From PALSA-129 sp963842505 (GTDB lineage Bacteria > Acidobacteriota > Terriglobia > Bryobacterales > Bryobacteraceae), in assembly GCA_963842505.1 (NCBI GenBank), contig CAWJGZ010000001.1, forward strand, positions 2,311,388-2,375,387: DNA of 64,000 nucleotides, given 5' to 3'. This document shows, piece by piece, positions 61,879 through 64,000 of this stretch (its first letter is position 1; each line of letters opens with the position of its first letter). The position numbers were made by a program, and so were the translations under genes. A model generated the notes under the pieces. The model was not told the origin of the DNA. It did no database searches and worked only from the letters and a program-made list of their open reading frames with translations.

Positions 61879-63057
61879 TTACGAGCTGTCAAGGATGCAG
61901 ACCCGGTGCGATTGCTCGCGGAGGATCTGCTTGGCGGTTAGCCGCTCCGCAACACGCATTGCGCTACCGCAGGCCGGACACCGCCAGACAGCGGCCTCAC
62001 TGCCGTTGGACACAGCAGGCGGGGGTGCGACCGCCAGCAACGTCCGGCAAAGCGGCAGCAACTCCCTGCGCCGGCGGTTCGCTAACCAGCCGAAATAGCG
62101 AATGCGCGGGAGGCCCTTGGGCAGAACATGCTGCAAGAACCGGCGCAGGAACTCTTCCATCGTCAGAGTCATGGCACGGCACTTGCTGTGATGCGCGTAG
62201 TCCTTCCAACGAAAGGTGACGTGATCGCCGTCCACCGACAGAAGCCGATGATTGGAGATCGCCACTCGATGGGTGTAGCGGGCCAGGTACTGAAGCACGT
62301 GGTCCGGCCCGCCAAAGGGGGCCTTGGCGTAGACGACCCAGTCCTCACGGAACAGAGTGCGCAAGAAGGCCGCGAACGCCTTCTCGTTCGCCAGGGGCTG
62401 CAACTCGCCGTGAAAGGCCAGTCGTTTGCTGTGAAACGCTTGCCGTAGTCCGGCGACGAACTTCCCGCGAAAGACGCGGCTGAGCACTCTCACCGGTAAA
62501 AAGAAGTGGGGCGGCGAGCGGATCCACCGGGAGTGATCAAGCGACAGTCCGCCGCCTGGTACGACACAGTGGATGTGCGGATGGCGCTGTAGAGTCTGTC
62601 CCCACGTATGCAGAATGCTGAGGAAGCCGATCTCCGCCCCGAGGCGCGCCGGATCGGCTGCAACTTCCAGCAGCGTCGCAGCACTGCCATCGAACAACAG
62701 GCCGAAGAGGAGCTTCTTGTTTTGCCATATCAACGGCACCAGCGCATGCGGCAGGCTGAAAACCAGGTGGAAGTAGCATACCGGCAACAGTTCCCGTCGC
62801 CGGGCGCACAACCACTTCTCCCGTGCGTTGGTCTGGCACTTCGGGCAGTGGCGGTTTCGGCAGGAGTTGTAAGAGATGGCCTGATGCCCGCAGCGAACGC
62901 ATTGATCACGGTGCCCACCCAGCGCGGCCGTGCGGCAGCGCTCGATCGCCCGAAGCACTTGGAGCTGTGCCCACGTCAGCGAACCGTGATAGCGTTCGAT
63001 GAATCTGTCTCCCGCCCTGCGGATGATATCGGCCACCTCCCAGGGTGGCCGTGTCAT
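61879..63057 (-). CDS. IS91-family (HUH) transposase
   Basis: A 392-residue rolling-circle transposase. N-terminal zinc-binding domain CVRCGHQAISYNSCRNRHCP and CPKCQTNAREKWL; HUH motif in RHPHIHCVVPGGGLSLD near 160; and the tyrosine pair in VLQYLARYTHRVAISNHRL near 260 (YxxxY, Y2 type). A C-terminal CPACG also occurs. Its start overlaps the recombinase stop by four bases. Length is normal; no damage is visible. Confidence 0.94.
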   Translation of the reverse strand: MTRPPWEVADIIRRAGDRFIERYHGSLTWAQLQVLRAIERCRTAALGGHRDQCVRCGHQAISYNSCRNRHCPKCQTNAREKWLCARRRELLPVCYFHLVFSLPHALVPLIWQNKKLLFGLLFDGSAATLLEVAADPARLGAEIGFLSILHTWGQTLQRHPHIHCVVPGGGLSLDHSRWIRSPPHFFLPVRVLSRVFRGKFVAGLRQAFHSKRLAFHGELQPLANEKAFAAFLRTLFREDWVVYAKAPFGGPDHVLQYLARYTHRVAISNHRLLSVDGDHVTFRWKDYAHHSKCRAMTLTMEEFLRRFLQHVLPKGLPRIRYFGWLANRRRRELLPLCRTLLAVAPPPAVSNGSEAAVWRCPACGSAMRVAERLTAKQILREQSHRVCILDSS

Positions 63058-63950
63058 GCCTGATAGCTGTCCGGCCGCTTGCGCGAGAAGCTCTGGCTAC
63101 CAAGCGTGATCTGATCGAGTGGGTTCGGTGCGGCATGCAGGTGACGCTGCGACAAGTGGAGATATCGAGTGGTATGTTCCAAGTGTGCGTGGCCCATCAA
63201 AAGCTGAATCGTCCGCAAGTCAGTTCCGGATTCCATCAGGGTTGTGGCGAAGCTGTGGCGGAGGGTGTGCGCGCCAATCCTTTTCTTGATTCCGGCGCGT
63301 TTCGCGGCTTCGCTGCAGATGTTCCAGATTGTATGATCTGAAAGCGGCTGCTCTACCCCACGATGCCCTGCAGTGCTGGGAAATAGATAGACTTTGGGAC
63401 GCTTCCACCGAAAATACTCCCGCAAGGCGTCCAGCAGCTTGGATGTCATCGGCACGTCGCGGTCCCGCGAACCCTTGCCCTGGTGGATATGGATCACCAT
63501 GCGCTCGCTATCAATATCGGTGACCTTGAGGAGCGAGGCTTCGGTTCGGCGTATGCCGGTCGCGTAAAGCACCATCAGGATGGTGCGGTGTAGCAGGTTT
63601 GGCGCCGCCTCGATCATCCGCGTCACCTCTTCGGGACTCAGCACGACGGGCAGCTTCCGAGGGATCTTGGGAAAGATCAGATCGTCGTAGGCGATATCAC
63701 GCCGCTTCAAGACCTTCTTGAAGAGAAAACGCAGGGCAGACATGCGCCCCTCGACGGTGCCTGGAGCAAGTTTCTTCTCTTTGAGCAGGTAGAGTTCGAA
63801 CTGGCGTATCTCGTCGCCTCCCAACTGCTCCGGAGATTTGTGGAAGTACTCCGCAAACTGCTTGATCGCATGGATGTAGCCACGAGTGGTGGCCGGTGAG
63901 TAATTACGACGCTGGAGCTCGTCCAGCATGCGTTGACGAAGTGGGGTCAC
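63054..63950 (-). CDS. Tyrosine recombinase/integrase of the IS91-type element
   Basis: A 298-residue XerD-like enzyme. SAM-like N-terminal domain (MLDELQRRNYSPATTRGY). Catalytic residues: Arg in LYATGIRRTEASLLK near 153, Lys in HQGKGSRDRDVP near 178, His-x-x-Arg in IGAHTLRHSFATTLME near 230, His in LLMGHAHLEHTTRY near 254, and Tyr in that same segment. It is complete and overlaps the transposase start. Confidence 0.95.
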   Translation of the reverse strand: MTPLRQRMLDELQRRNYSPATTRGYIHAIKQFAEYFHKSPEQLGGDEIRQFELYLLKEKKLAPGTVEGRMSALRFLFKKVLKRRDIAYDDLIFPKIPRKLPVVLSPEEVTRMIEAAPNLLHRTILMVLYATGIRRTEASLLKVTDIDSERMVIHIHQGKGSRDRDVPMTSKLLDALREYFRWKRPKVYLFPSTAGHRGVEQPLSDHTIWNICSEAAKRAGIKKRIGAHTLRHSFATTLMESGTDLRTIQLLMGHAHLEHTTRYLHLSQRHLHAAPNPLDQITLGSQSFSRKRPDSYQA

Positions 63951-64000
63951 AGAAAACTCCTTTCTGTGACAGACACTATCGCTGCTTATGCCCCGAAACA

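Larger units (their letters stand above)
61879..63950 (-). mobile_element. IS91-family element core with accessory tyrosine recombinase
   Basis: The transposase and recombinase genes overlap and are read leftward as one unit, a known arrangement in a subset of IS91 elements. IS91 elements have no terminal inverted repeats or target duplications, so the ori and ter ends cannot be fixed here; the right end may lie beyond the window. Confidence 0.85.

Noticed and set aside
61524..61892. Several overlapping short frames beside the IS91 transposase
   Set aside because: Low-complexity Arg/Pro translations in several frames at once, typical of GC-rich non-coding DNA.

Overview
The window looks like a chromosomal piece of an Acidobacteriota genome, most likely the Bryobacterales/Solibacter lineage. 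It is GC-rich and carries a TonB-dependent receptor with an N-terminal carboxypeptidase-regulatory-like domain, a TIGR03435-type protein, two PilZ proteins, LptD (so a Gram-negative envelope), many secreted proteins of unknown role and dispersed palindromic repeats. This assignment rests on gene content, not on a marker-gene comparison.

Layout. 1-6.7 kb: tail of an unknown gene, a secreted alpha/beta-hydrolase fused to a cyclophilin domain, a frameshifted TonB-dependent receptor and a small cytochrome c. 6.9-21.9 kb: a tightly packed plus-strand operon with mostly 4-base or few-base junctions. It encodes a cyclic-nucleotide-binding/FHA/4x[4Fe-4S]/FHA protein, a histidine-rich membrane protein, a ten-heme cytochrome, a PP2C phosphatase, a Ser/Thr kinase (one-base frameshift), a c554-like cytochrome, an outer-membrane barrel candidate, a ten-heme protein fused to an LVIVD-type propeller, and a tandem GlcG/HbpS-like protein. 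I read it as a phospho-regulated electron conduit from cytoplasm to cell surface; this is the most notable system here. 22-23.4 kb: an IS110-family transposase between strongly structured non-coding flanks.

23.7-31 kb: a TIMP-like secreted protein, a thioredoxin-fold lipoprotein-like protein, pgi, an RDD protein and lptD, then two copies of a structured repeat with compensating base changes. 31.4-36.6 kb: PilZ, small membrane proteins, aroC, def-fmt-argJ and a small secreted protein. 36.9-43.4 kb: a K+ channel with RCK domain, the overlapping purC-cvpA-fis-gph unit, and a FecR/DUF6600-like protein. 43.5-51.6 kb: RNase R overlapping an FGE-fold protein, then a nucleoside salvage cluster (deoA, nupC, pnp, cdd, amidohydrolase) read leftward. 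51.7-60.2 kb: a BNR-type propeller, Mrp ATPase, VapBC- and MazEF-type toxin-antitoxin pairs, a CDGSH protein, acyl-CoA dehydrogenase, a TIGR03435 protein, alanine dehydrogenase and PilZ. 60.3-64 kb: tRNA-Lys, a secreted hydrolase, and an IS91-family transposase with its tyrosine recombinase.

Three single extra bases break otherwise intact frames (about 2850, 3515 and 12275). They may be assembly errors, so the disrupted genes should be read with that in mind.
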